A stretch of 64,000 nucleotides of DNA from Curtobacterium sp. MCBA15_001 (GCF_001864835.1 NZ_MJGI01000021.1:241822-305821); one strand, 5' to 3'. Counted from the stretch's first letter, positions 44,328 through 53,587 are shown. Numbers and translations: made by a program. Notes: generated by a model from the letters alone, not told the origin.

Positions 44328-45878
44328 GTGAGCGAACCGACGAGCAGCAGCACCACCCGCCGAGGACTCATCGCCGGGGGCGTGGGGATCGGCATCGCGG
44401 GTGTCCTGGCCGCGTGCAGCGGCCCAGCACCCACGCCGTCCGGCTCGCCGTCGGCATCGGGACGACCGTCGGGAGGCCCGTCCGGCTCCCCGAGTGCGTC
44501 CGGCGGTCCGACGTCGTGGGATGCCCTGGCCGCGGCCACGTCGGGCAGGCTGCTGCGGTCCGGCTCGCAGGGCTGGGACAGCGCACGGGTGCTCGAGAAC
44601 CCGCGGTACGACGACGCCGACCCACAGGGCATCCTCCGGGTCGCGAACACCGACGACGTCGCCGCGGGACTGGCCTTCGCGCGGAACACGAACACCCCGG
44701 TCGCCCTCCGGGCGGGCGGTCACTCGTACACGGGGTGGTCCGCCGGCGGCGCTCCGGGGACGGACGTCCCTCGGTCGCTCGTCATCAGCACGGCGGACCT
44801 CGACGGCATCCAGGTGTCGGGGGACTCCGTGACGGTCGGCCCGGGTGCCCAGCTCGCGGACGTGTACGCCGCGCTGGCGCAGGCTGGCCGCGCCATCGGA
44901 GCCGGGTCGTGCCCGACGGTGGGCATCGGCGGCCTGACGCTCGGCGGGGGCGTCGGCGTCCTCGTCCGCTCGTTCGGGCTCACGGCCGACCAACTCGCCG
45001 GCGTGACGATGGTGACGGCGGACGGCGCTGTGCACGAGACCTCGGCCTCGACGGACCCGGACCTGTTCTGGGCGAGCCGCGGGGGTGGCGGCGGGACCGT
45101 CGGTGTCGTGACCGCGATGACCTTCCGGACACAGCCCGCGCCCCGTGTCCTGCTCTTCACCATCGTCTTCCCGTTCTCGGCCGCCGCCGCGGTCGTCCGC
45201 GCCTGGCAGGCCTGGGCGCCGAAGGCCGACCCGAAGCTCTGGTCGACGCTGAAGCTGCTGGCCGGCACGCGACACAGTACTCCCACCGTCACGATCACCG
45301 GCACCTGGACCGGTGACAAGTCGGGAGCCGACACCTCCGTCGATGGTTTCATCGCGGCCGTCGGAGTGCAGCCGACGACACATACCGCAACCGACATGAG
45401 CTACGGCGAAGCGATGTCGCAGCTCGGCGGGAAGCCCGAGCGGGTCTCGCAGTCCGCGACCTCGTCGATCGGGACGGCCGCGTTGACCGACGCGCAGATC
45501 GACGTCCTGGTGCAGCAGGCGGCGGCAGCGGGGAAGGTCTCGGGGCTGCGCGAGGGCGGTGTCGCGCTCGATGCCCTGGGCGGTGTCGTCGCCGAGGTCG
45601 GGCGGACCGAGACGCCGTTCCCGTGGCGGTCGGCGCTCTGCACCGTGCAGTACACCGCGGTCTTCGCCGACGGCAGCGACCCGGCGCCCTACGACGACTA
45701 CGTCCGCGGGTTCCGGCGGGCGATGCAGCCGGCGTGGGGCGACGCCGCGTACGCGAACTACTGCGATGCCGCGATCACCGATCCGTCCGCGTACTTCGAC
45801 GTCAACACCTCGCGTCTGCACCGCATCGCCGAGCAGGCCGACCCCCACGGGGTGTTCGCCCAGCCGCACTGGGTCTGA
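44328..45878 (+). CDS. FAD-binding BBE-type oxidase, Tat/lipoprotein-like export
   Basis: 516-residue oxidase of the berberine-bridge family. The start carries a twin-Arg region TTRRGLIAGG (9-18) and a lipobox LAAC with Cys30, followed by a Pro/Ser/Gly linker, so export by Tat and lipid anchoring are likely. His132 (RAGGHSYTG) and Cys195 (GSCPTVGIGGLTLGGG) match the residues that attach FAD by two covalent bonds. The C-terminal BBE domain ends YANYCDAAI...PHGVFAQPHW. Substrates are typically oligosaccharides or alcohols. GTG 44328 start. Confidence 0.92.
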   Translation: MSEPTSSSTTRRGLIAGGVGIGIAGVLAACSGPAPTPSGSPSASGRPSGGPSGSPSASGGPTSWDALAAATSGRLLRSGSQGWDSARVLENPRYDDADPQGILRVANTDDVAAGLAFARNTNTPVALRAGGHSYTGWSAGGAPGTDVPRSLVISTADLDGIQVSGDSVTVGPGAQLADVYAALAQAGRAIGAGSCPTVGIGGLTLGGGVGVLVRSFGLTADQLAGVTMVTADGAVHETSASTDPDLFWASRGGGGGTVGVVTAMTFRTQPAPRVLLFTIVFPFSAAAAVVRAWQAWAPKADPKLWSTLKLLAGTRHSTPTVTITGTWTGDKSGADTSVDGFIAAVGVQPTTHTATDMSYGEAMSQLGGKPERVSQSATSSIGTAALTDAQIDVLVQQAAAAGKVSGLREGGVALDALGGVVAEVGRTETPFPWRSALCTVQYTAVFADGSDPAPYDDYVRGFRRAMQPAWGDAAYANYCDAAITDPSAYFDVNTSRLHRIAEQADPHGVFAQPHWV

Positions 45879-45955
45879 GCGGGGCTGCGCGGCGCCGGCG
45901 GAGCGCGGCCGCGCGCGGCGCGGCCGGCTGGCGCGGTGTGCGTCCGCACAACGGA

Positions 45956-45995
45956 AAGCACGCGGCACCACGGGACTGCGTGGTGTCGCGTGCTT
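45956..45995. terminator. Hairpin between convergent oxidase and membrane-protein genes
   Basis: AAGCACGCGGCACCACG (45956-45972) pairs with 45979-45995 (one G-T pair) around GGACTG. The 180-base gap before it contains a long CG-only palindromic run (GCGGCCGCGCGCGGCG area), no gene. Confidence 0.75.
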
Positions 45996-46058
45996 CCGGT
46001 TGCGCGAATCAGTCCGTCACGCGGGCCGGTCCCGCGCGGGGCCAGCCGGTCGGGCTGG

Positions 46059-46448
46059 TCAGCCGCGGCGGAAGTAGCCGTTCGAGGACGGCAGGAACAT
46101 CAGGACGGTGGCGATGATCACGGCGATCAGGCCGATCGTGCCGAAGATGCTGAACGATGCGATGCCGAAGACGACTTGCAGGATCGCCAGGACGAGCAGC
46201 ACGATGCGTGCCCAGTTCCGGCCGTCGCGCATCTTGAAGACGATGAACAGCTGAACCAGCGCGATGATGATCGCAACGACCGCACTCGCGATGACCAGGC
46301 CGCCGACGTTCTGCGCCTGGGCGTTCGCGCCGCCGCCGGAGAACAGCGCGATGACGCCGCTGATCAGCCCGAGCAGGACCGTGACGAGCCAGAGGACGTA
46401 GGAGACAGTGACCGTGGTCGGACGACCCGACCTCGACGATGTGCTCAT
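46059..46448 (-). CDS. Small membrane protein, unknown function (four helices)
   Basis: 129-residue integral protein: TTVTVSYVLWLVTVLLGLIS, GGLVIASAVVAIIIALVQLF, and two C-terminal helices ending in FLPSSNGYFRRG. ATG 46448 follows a GGGAACACACACC leader. Convergent with the oxidase. Similar small proteins are common in Microbacteriaceae; role unknown. Confidence 0.7.
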   Translation of the reverse strand: MSTSSRSGRPTTVTVSYVLWLVTVLLGLISGVIALFSGGGANAQAQNVGGLVIASAVVAIIIALVQLFIVFKMRDGRNWARIVLLVLAILQVVFGIASFSIFGTIGLIAVIIATVLMFLPSSNGYFRRG

Positions 46449-46541
46449 GGTGTGTGTTCCCTTCGTGGTCCCTGTGGACCGGTTGCGGCAGAACGTAGTC
46501 CCGGCGAACCGCCCGCGTCCGCCCCGCCCTACGATGTGCGC

Positions 46542-47126
46542 ATGGTGGCACCGGAGCTGGTCGTCGAGGACGTGGACGCCTGGCGCGACTGGCTGGTCGC
46601 GCACGAGGACGATCCCGACGGCGTGTGGCTCGTGCTCGCCAAGAAGGGCACCACGGAGCCGACGAGCCTGACCTACGCACAGGCGCTCGACGAGGCGCTG
46701 TGCTCCGGATGGATCGACGGGCAGAAGCGCGCCCGCGACATCGCGACGTTCCTGCAGCGCTTCACCCCGAGGCGTCGGGCCTCGCTGTGGTCCGAGCGGA
46801 ACATCGGGCTGGTCGCCGCCCTCACCGACGCGGGGCGGATGCGCGACCGGGGACAGGCCGAGGTCGACCGGGCGAAGGCGGACGGTCGATGGGACCGTGC
46901 CTACGCGGGAGCGGCGACGGCGACCGTCCCCGACGACCTGCAGGCCGCGCTCGACGCCACTCCGACTGCGGCGGCGCTGTTCGTCGAGCTGGACGCCACG
47001 AACCGGTACGCCGTGCTGCACCGGGTGTTGACCGCGCCGAGCCCGACGGCGCGGACGAACCGGATCGCGAAGCTCGTGGGCATGCTCGAGCGCAGCGAGA
47101 CGCCGTACCCGCGCCGGACGGGCTGA
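46542..47126 (+). CDS. YdeI/OmpD-associated family protein
   Basis: 194-residue protein with the YdeI pattern: DAWRDWLVAHEDDPDGVWLVLAKKGT, LTYAQALDEALCSGWIDGQK, and FTPRRRASLWSERNIGLVAAL. The family has been linked to bacteriocin and peptide protection in other bacteria, but without a defined activity. TACGAT six bases before ATG 46542 (leaderless). Divergent from the small membrane protein. Confidence 0.85.
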   Translation: MVAPELVVEDVDAWRDWLVAHEDDPDGVWLVLAKKGTTEPTSLTYAQALDEALCSGWIDGQKRARDIATFLQRFTPRRRASLWSERNIGLVAALTDAGRMRDRGQAEVDRAKADGRWDRAYAGAATATVPDDLQAALDATPTAAALFVELDATNRYAVLHRVLTAPSPTARTNRIAKLVGMLERSETPYPRRTG

Positions 47127-47192
47127 CGGCGCTGAGGCGCTGGGGGACAGGTCACCACCTCGCGTTCGTGATCGCGGCGTAGAACCGGACCC

Positions 47193-48071
47193 ATGACCAA
47201 CTCCGACACCACGACCCGGCCCGCAGCGGCCTCCGGCACGTTCCGCATCGGCGGCGACCTCGAGGTGCACCGTCTGGGCTACGGCACCATGCAGCTCACC
47301 GGCCCCGGCGTCTGGGGACCGCCGAAGGACCACGACGAAGCCGTCCGCGTGCTCAAGCGCGCGGTCGAGCTGGGCGTGGACTTCTTCGACACCGCGGACA
47401 GCTACGGCCCCTACGTCGCCGAGGAGCTGCTGCACGAGGCGCTCCACCCCTACGGCGACGACATCGTGATCGCCACGAAGGCGGGTCTGACCCGCACCGG
47501 TCCGAACCAGTGGCCGCCGGTCGGCCGCCCGGAGTACCTGCGCCAGGAGGCCGAGATGAGCCTCCGCCGCCTGGGGCTCGAGCGCATCGACCTGTTCCAG
47601 CTGCACCGCATCGACCCGAAGGTCCCGCTCGAGGACCAGGTCGGCGAGCTGAAGAAGCTGCAGGACGAGGGCAAGATCCGGCACATCGGGCTGTCCGAGG
47701 TGTCGGTCGACGACGTCAAGGCCGCGCAGGAGATCGCGACGATCGTCTCGGTGCAGAACCTCTACAACCTGCAGAAGCGTGACGCCGAGGAGCTGCTCGA
47801 CTGGTCCACCGAACAGGGCATCGGGTTCATCCCGTGGTTCCCGCTGGCCACCGGTGGGCTGACCGGCGACGACTCACCGCTGACCGAACTCGCCCAGCGC
47901 AAGGGTGCGACCCCGGCCCAGCTCGCACTGGCCTGGCTGCTCAAGCGGTCGCCGGTGATGCTGCCGATCCCCGGCACGTCGAGCGTCGACCACCTCGAGG
48001 ACAACCTGGCGGGCGCGACGATCGAGCTCTCCGACGACGAGTTCGACGAACTCTCGAAGCTGGGGGAGTGA
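47193..48071 (+). CDS. Aldo/keto reductase (oxidoreductase YdbC-like)
   Basis: 292-residue NADPH-dependent reductase. Active-site residues in FFDTADSYG (Asp, Tyr), IATKAG (Lys) and QLHRID (His); the NADP loop is [16 protein letters not shown]. Shorter than the other two aldo/keto reductases in the window. TAGAAC lies seven bases before the ATG, a partial leaderless signal. A perfect 22-bp hairpin follows. Confidence 0.93.
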   Translation: MTNSDTTTRPAAASGTFRIGGDLEVHRLGYGTMQLTGPGVWGPPKDHDEAVRVLKRAVELGVDFFDTADSYGPYVAEELLHEALHPYGDDIVIATKAGLTRTGPNQWPPVGRPEYLRQEAEMSLRRLGLERIDLFQLHRIDPKVPLEDQVGELKKLQDEGKIRHIGLSEVSVDDVKAAQEIATIVSVQNLYNLQKRDAEELLDWSTEQGIGFIPWFPLATGGLTGDDSPLTELAQRKGATPAQLALAWLLKRSPVMLPIPGTSSVDHLEDNLAGATIELSDDEFDELSKLGE

Positions 48072-48115
48072 CGCCCTCGGGATCTGCGATCGTCAGCAGT
48101 CCCCGGATCGCGTGA

Positions 48116-48163
48116 TGACGAATCCGGTCCCCGATCCACCAGGATCGGGGACCGGATTCGTCA
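48116..48163. terminator. Perfect 22-bp hairpin between convergent genes
   Basis: Arms 48116-48137 (starting TGACGAATCCGGTCCCC) and 48142-48163 are exact complements around ACCA. Ends two bases before the SDR stop; the longest perfect stem in the window. Confidence 0.85.
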
Positions 48164-48165
48164 GC

Positions 48166-48897
48166 TCAGGAGACGATGGCCGCCATGGCCTGCGCGGTCG
48201 CCGCGCCGAGGTCCTCAGCCGGACGGCTGAGCAGCCCCTTCACCATGCGGGTGTCCTCATCGGCGAGCACCTCGAACGCGCCGGTCGCCGCGCCGTCCAG
48301 GGCCTGTGCCACGACGCGCTCGGGGCTGGTCTTCGGGACGTCGAACCGAGCACCCATCGCGGTGTCGATCATGCCGACGAGGACACCGGTCACCGTGGTC
48401 CCCTGGGCGGACAACTCGGTCCGCAGACCGTTCGTGGCCGACCACGCCGCCGCCTTCGAGGCTGCGTAGACCGTGGGGATCGGCGTCCATGCCGCAAGCG
48501 ACAGGACCGTGAGCACCGCACCGCCGCCGTTGGCCGCGAGCACGGGTGCGAACGCCCCCGAGACACGGATCGTGCCGAAGACGTTGGTCTCGAACACCGC
48601 ACGGAGGACGTCGTCCGGGGCGGCCGCGATGGAGCTGTCCGACGCCGGGGCGATCGCCGCGTTGTTCACGAGCAGGTCGACGTCGGTCGCCGCCCGCGCC
48701 GCTGCGGCGATCGACTCACCGTCCGTCAGGTCGAGGACGAGCGGCACGACGCGCTCGTCGTCCCACGCTCGTGGCGATCGGGCAGTCGCGTAGACCTTCC
48801 GCGCGCCGCGCTCGAGGGCCTGACGGACGAACTCCGCGCCGAGCCCTCCGTTCGCTCCGGTCACGAGGACGGTGCGGTCGTCGAGTCGCTCGGTCAT
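48166..48897 (-). CDS. SDR family oxidoreductase (with divergent TetR regulator)
   Basis: Short-chain dehydrogenase of 243 residues. Cofactor loop TGANGGLGAEF (about 12-22), NNAA, and the catalytic YAASK with an upstream Ser (SLAAW). The segment RGARKVYATARSP is shared with the SDR at 55079. ATG 48897 has AGGAG five bases upstream; GTG 48903 is less likely. Divergent from a TetR gene with a strong dyad between them, so it is likely induced by an unknown aldehyde or ketone. Confidence 0.92.
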   Translation of the reverse strand: MTERLDDRTVLVTGANGGLGAEFVRQALERGARKVYATARSPRAWDDERVVPLVLDLTDGESIAAAARAATDVDLLVNNAAIAPASDSSIAAAPDDVLRAVFETNVFGTIRVSGAFAPVLAANGGGAVLTVLSLAAWTPIPTVYAASKAAAWSATNGLRTELSAQGTTVTGVLVGMIDTAMGARFDVPKTSPERVVAQALDGAATGAFEVLADEDTRMVKGLLSRPAEDLGAATAQAMAAIVS

Positions 48898-48949
48898 GGT
48901 CACTCCTGTAGGTTGAGGGAAGAAGCGGGGATAGTCCCCGGATCAGTAT

Positions 48950-48966
48950 GTGGGGAGTTACCCCAC
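48950..48966. promoter_or_regulatory. Candidate TetR operator between SDR and tetR genes
   Basis: GTGGGG (48950-48955) AGTTA CCCCAC (48961-48966) is a perfect dyad; a second, GGGGA-TAG-TCCCC, lies at 48927-48939. Both sit in the 103-base divergent gap. Confidence 0.6.
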
Positions 48967-49000
48967 TTTGTCGAACCGATGCCCGATCCGGAGGGGACCC

Positions 49001-49570
49001 GTGAACCAGACCACTACGAAGCCCCTGCGCGCCGACGCGCGCCGCAACCGCGACGCGATCGTCGCCGCCGCCCGTCAGGTCTTCGAGCAGGACGGCATCT
49101 TCGCTGCCATCGACGGCATCGCCACCGCGGCCGGGGTGGGGAACGCCACGCTGTACCGGAACTTCCCGACGCGGGACGACCTGCTCGCCGCCGTCATGAC
49201 CGAGAGCTTCGAGGCTGCACTGCGCGACGCCGAGGACCTCGATGCGCTGAGTCCGGACGACGCCCTGTCGGAGTGGATGTTCCGCGTGACATGGCAGCTC
49301 CGCATCTGGCAGAACCTGCCGACCTGCATCGCGAGCGCGATCGGTGACGACGAGTCTCCCGTCAGCATGGTCTGCACGGGCCTGACGGAGCGGACGGCGC
49401 AGTTCCTCGACCGGGCACGGACCGACGGCTCTGCGGTCGCGACGGTCACCGCCGAAGCGCTCTTCGAGCTGCTGACGACGCTGTCGTGGGGCGTCGACCG
49501 GTTCGGCGACGACCAGGACCGGGCACGCGCCCGGGTCCGGCTCGGCACCGCGGGACTCTTCCGGCCCTGA
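49001..49570 (+). CDS. TetR family transcriptional regulator
   Basis: 189-residue repressor with the TetR helix-turn-helix AIDGIATAAGVGNATLYRNFPTRDDL (about 34-60) and a C-terminal TetR_C domain common in YbiH/SDR-linked regulators (LSWGVDRFGDDQDRARARVRLG at the end). GTG 49001 follows GGAGGGGACCC. Divergent from the SDR gene, its likely target. Confidence 0.9.
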   Translation: MNQTTTKPLRADARRNRDAIVAAARQVFEQDGIFAAIDGIATAAGVGNATLYRNFPTRDDLLAAVMTESFEAALRDAEDLDALSPDDALSEWMFRVTWQLRIWQNLPTCIASAIGDDESPVSMVCTGLTERTAQFLDRARTDGSAVATVTAEALFELLTTLSWGVDRFGDDQDRARARVRLGTAGLFRP

Positions 49571-49615
49571 CCGACGGCACGGGGACGACCCGGCCGGGTC
49601 GACGGACGCGCTGCA

Positions 49616-50719
49616 TCACCCAACGACGCAGAAGGACTCGGCGGTGACGTGCACTCCGGTGCCGTCGCCGCCGATCTGCATCCGTCGGACCGCAGCGTCC
49701 GGCCCGACCGGCCACCGGCTGTCCGTGCCCATCGCCCGGTCGGCCGCGGTGTAGCCCGCGCGCTCCCACCCGGCGAGCACCCGGGGCGCGAGGTCCTGCG
49801 GCCGGACCGTCGGCAACAGGAGCACACCTGTCCACCGCGTCCCGCCGTCCGGGCACGTGCTCGTCACGAGCTCGACGACCGGTGCCAGAGCGGGCGCCGG
49901 GGTCGGTGACGTCAGGTCGTCGAGCGGCCCCGCCCACCGCACGGTGTCCTCCAGCAGCGCCTGCGTCCCGGCCTGCACCGCGGCAGCATCGAGCGTCGTC
50001 GTGTCCGCGGGGTGTGGGCCGTCCGCAGCGGGCCAGTCGGCCCAGGGGTCCGGGGTCGACGAGGTGGTGGGGCGAGGCTGCGCGTCGGCCTCGGGCGCGA
50101 GCGTCACGTCGGGACCCCCGCTGCCGCCGGACACCACCGCGACCGCGAGCATCGCCGCGACGATCGCCGAGGCGAGCCGCACGACGGGCACGTCGAGGCC
50201 CAGACCCCGTCGTTCGCACCGGACGACCACGACCACGACCGCCGCCAGCCCGAGCCCGGCGAGGGCGACGGGGAGCGGCCAGGGCGGCAACCCCGCGCCG
50301 GACGTCCACCAGAGCGCGGGGGTGGCGCAGGCCGCTGCCAGGGTGAGGGACGAGGCGGTGAGGAGCCGCGCCTCCAGGACGGTGACGTGCCGGACGGAAC
50401 GGCGGCGCCGACGGTGGGTGCGGACTCCGTGCAGCGCGCACACCGCGGCGTTCACGACGACGCCGATGCGGCCGAACCCGATGCCGAAGAACTGGCCGGA
50501 GTCGTACCGCCCCCACTCGTCGTCCGCCGGCGTCGGGTACTGCCACCAGTCCGTCAGGTGGAGCTGGACCAGGAGTCCGCCGACCGCGCCGAGGAACACC
50601 AGCCACGACCACCACGGCCACCGGGCCACCCGGATCGCCGAGGCGGCGAAGAGCACCGCCGTCGGCAGCAGCACGAGCAGGGACAGACCGGCCAGGGTGT
50701 CGAACTGATCGGGCTGCAT
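49616..50719 (-). CDS. Membrane protein with extracytoplasmic C-terminal domain, unknown function
   Basis: 367-residue protein. Five to six helices occupy the first 215 residues (DTLAGLSLLVLLPTAVLF, WWSWLVFLGAVGGLLVQL and others); the rest is an outside domain beginning with a Pro/Thr-rich linker (EADAQPRPTTSSTPDPW) and carrying two cysteines (TSTCPDGG and ESFCVVG). TAGCGT six bases before ATG 50719 (leaderless). No family recognised. Confidence 0.7.
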   Translation of the reverse strand: MQPDQFDTLAGLSLLVLLPTAVLFAASAIRVARWPWWSWLVFLGAVGGLLVQLHLTDWWQYPTPADDEWGRYDSGQFFGIGFGRIGVVVNAAVCALHGVRTHRRRRRSVRHVTVLEARLLTASSLTLAAACATPALWWTSGAGLPPWPLPVALAGLGLAAVVVVVVRCERRGLGLDVPVVRLASAIVAAMLAVAVVSGGSGGPDVTLAPEADAQPRPTTSSTPDPWADWPAADGPHPADTTTLDAAAVQAGTQALLEDTVRWAGPLDDLTSPTPAPALAPVVELVTSTCPDGGTRWTGVLLLPTVRPQDLAPRVLAGWERAGYTAADRAMGTDSRWPVGPDAAVRRMQIGGDGTGVHVTAESFCVVG

Positions 50720-50792
50720 GCTGCGACGCTAGGGCGACGTCACCCGACCGTCGGTCCGGAGGTCGGGCGCTGTGTCCCGGGGCACACGCTCC

Positions 50793-51014
50793 TCAGCGCC
50801 GACGGAACAGGTCCGCGATCGCCCACGGGCCGGGCGCCAGCCGGACGGCTGCCTCGGCGCGGACGCGGTCCTCGAGCGCTCGGTCCCGGGTCAGCTCGGT
50901 GATCTCCGTCGTGCCGGTCCACCACATGACGGCCTGCCCCCACGCGGACCGGCGCGGCGCGGACCGCTGGGGGACGGAAGTCGGGACGGTGCCGGTGTCG
51001 TCGAGCATGGCCAT
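50793..51014 (-). CDS. Small hypothetical protein
   Basis: 73-residue protein, basic at both ends, without membrane helix or motif (ends APGPWAIADLFRRR). ATG 51014 lies close to the divergent aldo/keto reductase start; ATG 51008 is an alternative. Codon bias fits a real gene, but the short length leaves doubt. Confidence 0.5.
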   Translation of the reverse strand: MAMLDDTGTVPTSVPQRSAPRRSAWGQAVMWWTGTTEITELTRDRALEDRVRAEAAVRLAPGPWAIADLFRRR

Positions 51015-51086
51015 CACGCTACGAACGCGCGGCCGGACGAGGGAGGCTCTGCCGGTACACGGCTCGGCACGGCTACCGTCGGGGGC

Positions 51087-52073
51087 ATGCAGCGACGCAC
51101 CCTGGCCAGCACCGGCCGCGAGTCCTCCGTCATCGGCCTCGGCACCTGGCAGTTCGGCGGTGACTGGGGTCCCGTGTCGGACCAGGACGCCTTCGCCGTG
51201 ATGGACGCCTCGGCCGAGTCCGGTGTCACCCTGTTCGACACCGCCGACGTGTACGGCGACGGGGTCAGCGAGCAGCTGATCGGCCGCTGGCTCCGGGCGA
51301 ACCCGGACTCCGGCGTGACCGTCACGACGAAGATGGGCCGTCGCGCCGAACAGGTGCCGTCGAACTACGTTGCCGCCGACTTCCGCGAGTGGGTCGACCG
51401 CTCGCGGCGCAACCTGCAGCAGGACACCCTCGACCTGGTCCAGCTGCACTGTCCGCCCACGCCCGTGTTCGAGGACGACGCGGTCTACGACGCCCTCGAC
51501 GCCCTGGTCGCCGACCGGTCGATCGCGGCGTACGGCGTCAGCGTCGAGACGGCCGACCAGGCGCTCGAGGCGATCCGGCACCCCGGTGTCGCCAGCGTGC
51601 AGATCATCCTGAACGCGTTCCGGCTCAAGCCCCTCGACGCCGTGCTGCCCGCCGCGAAGCAGGCCGGTGTGGCCGTCCTCGCACGCGTCCCGCTCGCGTC
51701 CGGGCTGCTGTCCGGCAAGTACACGACCGACACCGAGTTCGCCGCAGGGGACCACCGCACCTACAACCGGCACGGCGAGGCCTTCCACCAGGGCGAGACG
51801 TTCAGCGGCGTGCCTTTCGAGGACGGCGTCCGCGCAGCGCAGGAGTTCGCCGCCGCACTGCCCGAGGGCGTCTCGGTCCCGCAGGCCGCGCTGGCGTGGA
51901 TCGTCGCGCAGGACGGCGTCACCGCAGCGATCCCCGGCGCGAGGAACGCCGACCAGGCCCGGTCGAACGCGGCCGCCGGCTCGCTCGACCTGACCACGGT
52001 GCCCGGCCTGGACAGCACCGTGCACGAGCTCTACGACCGGTGGTTCCGCGCGACGGTGCACGAGCGCTGGTGA
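51087..52073 (+). CDS. Aldo/keto reductase (Tas/YajO-like)
   Basis: 328-residue reductase. Catalytic Asp and Tyr in LFDTADVYG, Lys in VTVTTKMG, His in VQLHCPP; NADP loop AIPGARNADQARSNA. TACCGT seven bases before ATG 51087 (leaderless). Third aldo/keto reductase of the window, each from a different subfamily. Confidence 0.92.
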   Translation: MQRRTLASTGRESSVIGLGTWQFGGDWGPVSDQDAFAVMDASAESGVTLFDTADVYGDGVSEQLIGRWLRANPDSGVTVTTKMGRRAEQVPSNYVAADFREWVDRSRRNLQQDTLDLVQLHCPPTPVFEDDAVYDALDALVADRSIAAYGVSVETADQALEAIRHPGVASVQIILNAFRLKPLDAVLPAAKQAGVAVLARVPLASGLLSGKYTTDTEFAAGDHRTYNRHGEAFHQGETFSGVPFEDGVRAAQEFAAALPEGVSVPQAALAWIVAQDGVTAAIPGARNADQARSNAAAGSLDLTTVPGLDSTVHELYDRWFRATVHERW

Positions 52074-52075
52074 GC

Positions 52076-52112
52076 GCGCCCTGAGGGCGCTGGGACGTTG
52101 CTCACAGCAACG
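52076..52112 (+). terminator. Two adjacent hairpins after the aldo/keto reductase
   Basis: GCGCCC-TGA-GGGCGC (52076-52090) and CGTTGC-TCACA-GCAACG (52096-52112), three bases past the stop. Confidence 0.5.
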
Positions 52113-52224
52113 GCTCTCAGGGACCTCAGGGAGCGCGGCCCGTTCCCATCGATCGCACGGCCTGGACGCCCACCCGCGGGCCTACGGTGATCCCGCACCT
52201 GCAGGATCGTTCGGGAGGACCGCC

Positions 52225-53073
52225 ATGCGTCCGCGTCACATCGTCACCGTCGCAGCACTGGCGGCCGCCCTGGTCGCGGTCCCGACCGTCGTCGTCCTCG
52301 CGACGCACCCGGGCGTCGCCAGCGACGCCGCCGCGACCGCCGCGGAGCAGGCCGCGCGGATCACCGCCGCACAGGTCCGCGAACTCCGACACACCCCGGA
52401 CCAGGTGCTGACCGGCGTCGTCGGCGCGGACGTCAGCGGCGCGGTGCCGTTCGCCTACGCGGGAGACTCGATCACCGCGCGTCCGGGCTCGTGGCTGCGG
52501 CAGCTCGCCGCCGACGGCACCGACACCGGCGTGCGAGCGGTCGGCGGGTACGCGCACAGCGGGTACCGCACCGACCAGGTCATCGCCCGGATGCCCGTCG
52601 TGTCCGGAGCGGACGTGCTGGTCGTCGAACTCGGCACGAACGACGTGAACCAGGCCGTGGCGACCGACCGCATCGTGCGGAACATCGACACGCTCGTCGC
52701 CGCGCAGGACGCTCCGCACGTGCTGCTCGTCGCCGCGCCGCCGTCGAACCACACCAGCAGCCTGTGGGGTGTCGACCGCCGGACGGGCAACCGGGTGCTG
52801 GACGTGGCACTGGCGGCCGATGCGCAGGCGCACGGCTGGTCCTACACGGACCCGTTCGCCGCCGACCGCGAAGCCGACGACTCGTGGGTCCCCGGGACCA
52901 CCAGCGACGGCATCCACCCGACGACCGCGGCGAACGTCGCCATCGCGAGGGAGTTCGCCTCCGCGATCCGGAGCGCCGCGGGCGTCTCCGACGGCTCCGG
53001 CGGCGCGGGCACCGGCACCGGGACCAGCACCGGCGACACGTCAGTCACCGAGGCGTCCGCCACGAACGGCTGA
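52225..53073 (+). CDS. SGNH/GDSL hydrolase, secreted
   Basis: 282-residue exported esterase or lipase. A signal sequence (about 5-32) is followed by the SGNH blocks: Ser82 in YAGDSITAR, Gly near GYAHSGY, Asn139 in LGTNDVN, and Asp228/His231 in SDGIHP. The tail is Gly/Thr/Ser-rich. It may deacylate cell-wall or plant polymers. ATG 52225 after GGGAGGACC. TACGGT lies further upstream (52182). Confidence 0.9.
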   Translation: MRPRHIVTVAALAAALVAVPTVVVLATHPGVASDAAATAAEQAARITAAQVRELRHTPDQVLTGVVGADVSGAVPFAYAGDSITARPGSWLRQLAADGTDTGVRAVGGYAHSGYRTDQVIARMPVVSGADVLVVELGTNDVNQAVATDRIVRNIDTLVAAQDAPHVLLVAAPPSNHTSSLWGVDRRTGNRVLDVALAADAQAHGWSYTDPFAADREADDSWVPGTTSDGIHPTTAANVAIAREFASAIRSAAGVSDGSGGAGTGTGTSTGDTSVTEASATNG

Positions 53074-53107
53074 CGCGCAGCGCCGGCCGAACGGCTGACG
53101 CTCAGCG
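53063..53107. repeat. 20-bp direct repeat across two convergent gene ends
   Basis: CGAACGGCTGACGC[G/T]CAGCG occurs at 53063-53082 and 53088-53107. The first contains the SGNH gene stop; the second covers the stop of the DUF4126 gene. Confidence 0.65.
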
Positions 53108-53587
53108 GCTCGTGAGCACCTTCTGCGTGCCCGCGATGACCGCGGCGTCCTCGGCGAGCGCCACGAGCGGGTCGTGCATCCCGGTCGTCGCACCGACGGC
53201 CTTGCGCGCCGCGTACCCGACGTAGCTGCCGATCACCGCGCCGACGGCCCCGAGGACGGCGCCCTCGACCCGGCGGTCCCGCTTGCCCGTCGTGCCGATC
53301 GCCAGGCCGACGACGGCACCGGACAGCGCCCGACCGATCAGACCCGTGGCCGCGGTGCGGTTCGGCGTCATCGGCAGCTTGTCGCCGATCAGCTCCCCGA
53401 CTGCCGCGACGACGAGCAGCCCGCGGCCGAGGTCGGACCGGAACACGGCCCAGTCCTGCCACGACCCGGACAGCTGCGGGCGGTCCCGGTTCAGTGCCAG
53501 CATCGCGAGCGGGGTCGCGCTGCGGCCGCCGGTCAGGATCCCGAGCAGCAGTGCCTTCGTCCCGGTGTGCTTGGTGTGCTTCGCCAT
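53102..53587 (-). CDS. DUF4126 family membrane protein
   Basis: 161-residue protein with the DUF4126 opening KALLLGILTGGRSATPLAMLAL and several Gly/Ala-rich helices (GAVVGLAIGTTGK, GAVIGSYVGYAARK). CGAGGAGCGACACACG precedes ATG 53587. Role unknown. Convergent with the SGNH hydrolase gene. Confidence 0.82.
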   Translation of the reverse strand: MAKHTKHTGTKALLLGILTGGRSATPLAMLALNRDRPQLSGSWQDWAVFRSDLGRGLLVVAAVGELIGDKLPMTPNRTAATGLIGRALSGAVVGLAIGTTGKRDRRVEGAVLGAVGAVIGSYVGYAARKAVGATTGMHDPLVALAEDAAVIAGTQKVLTSR

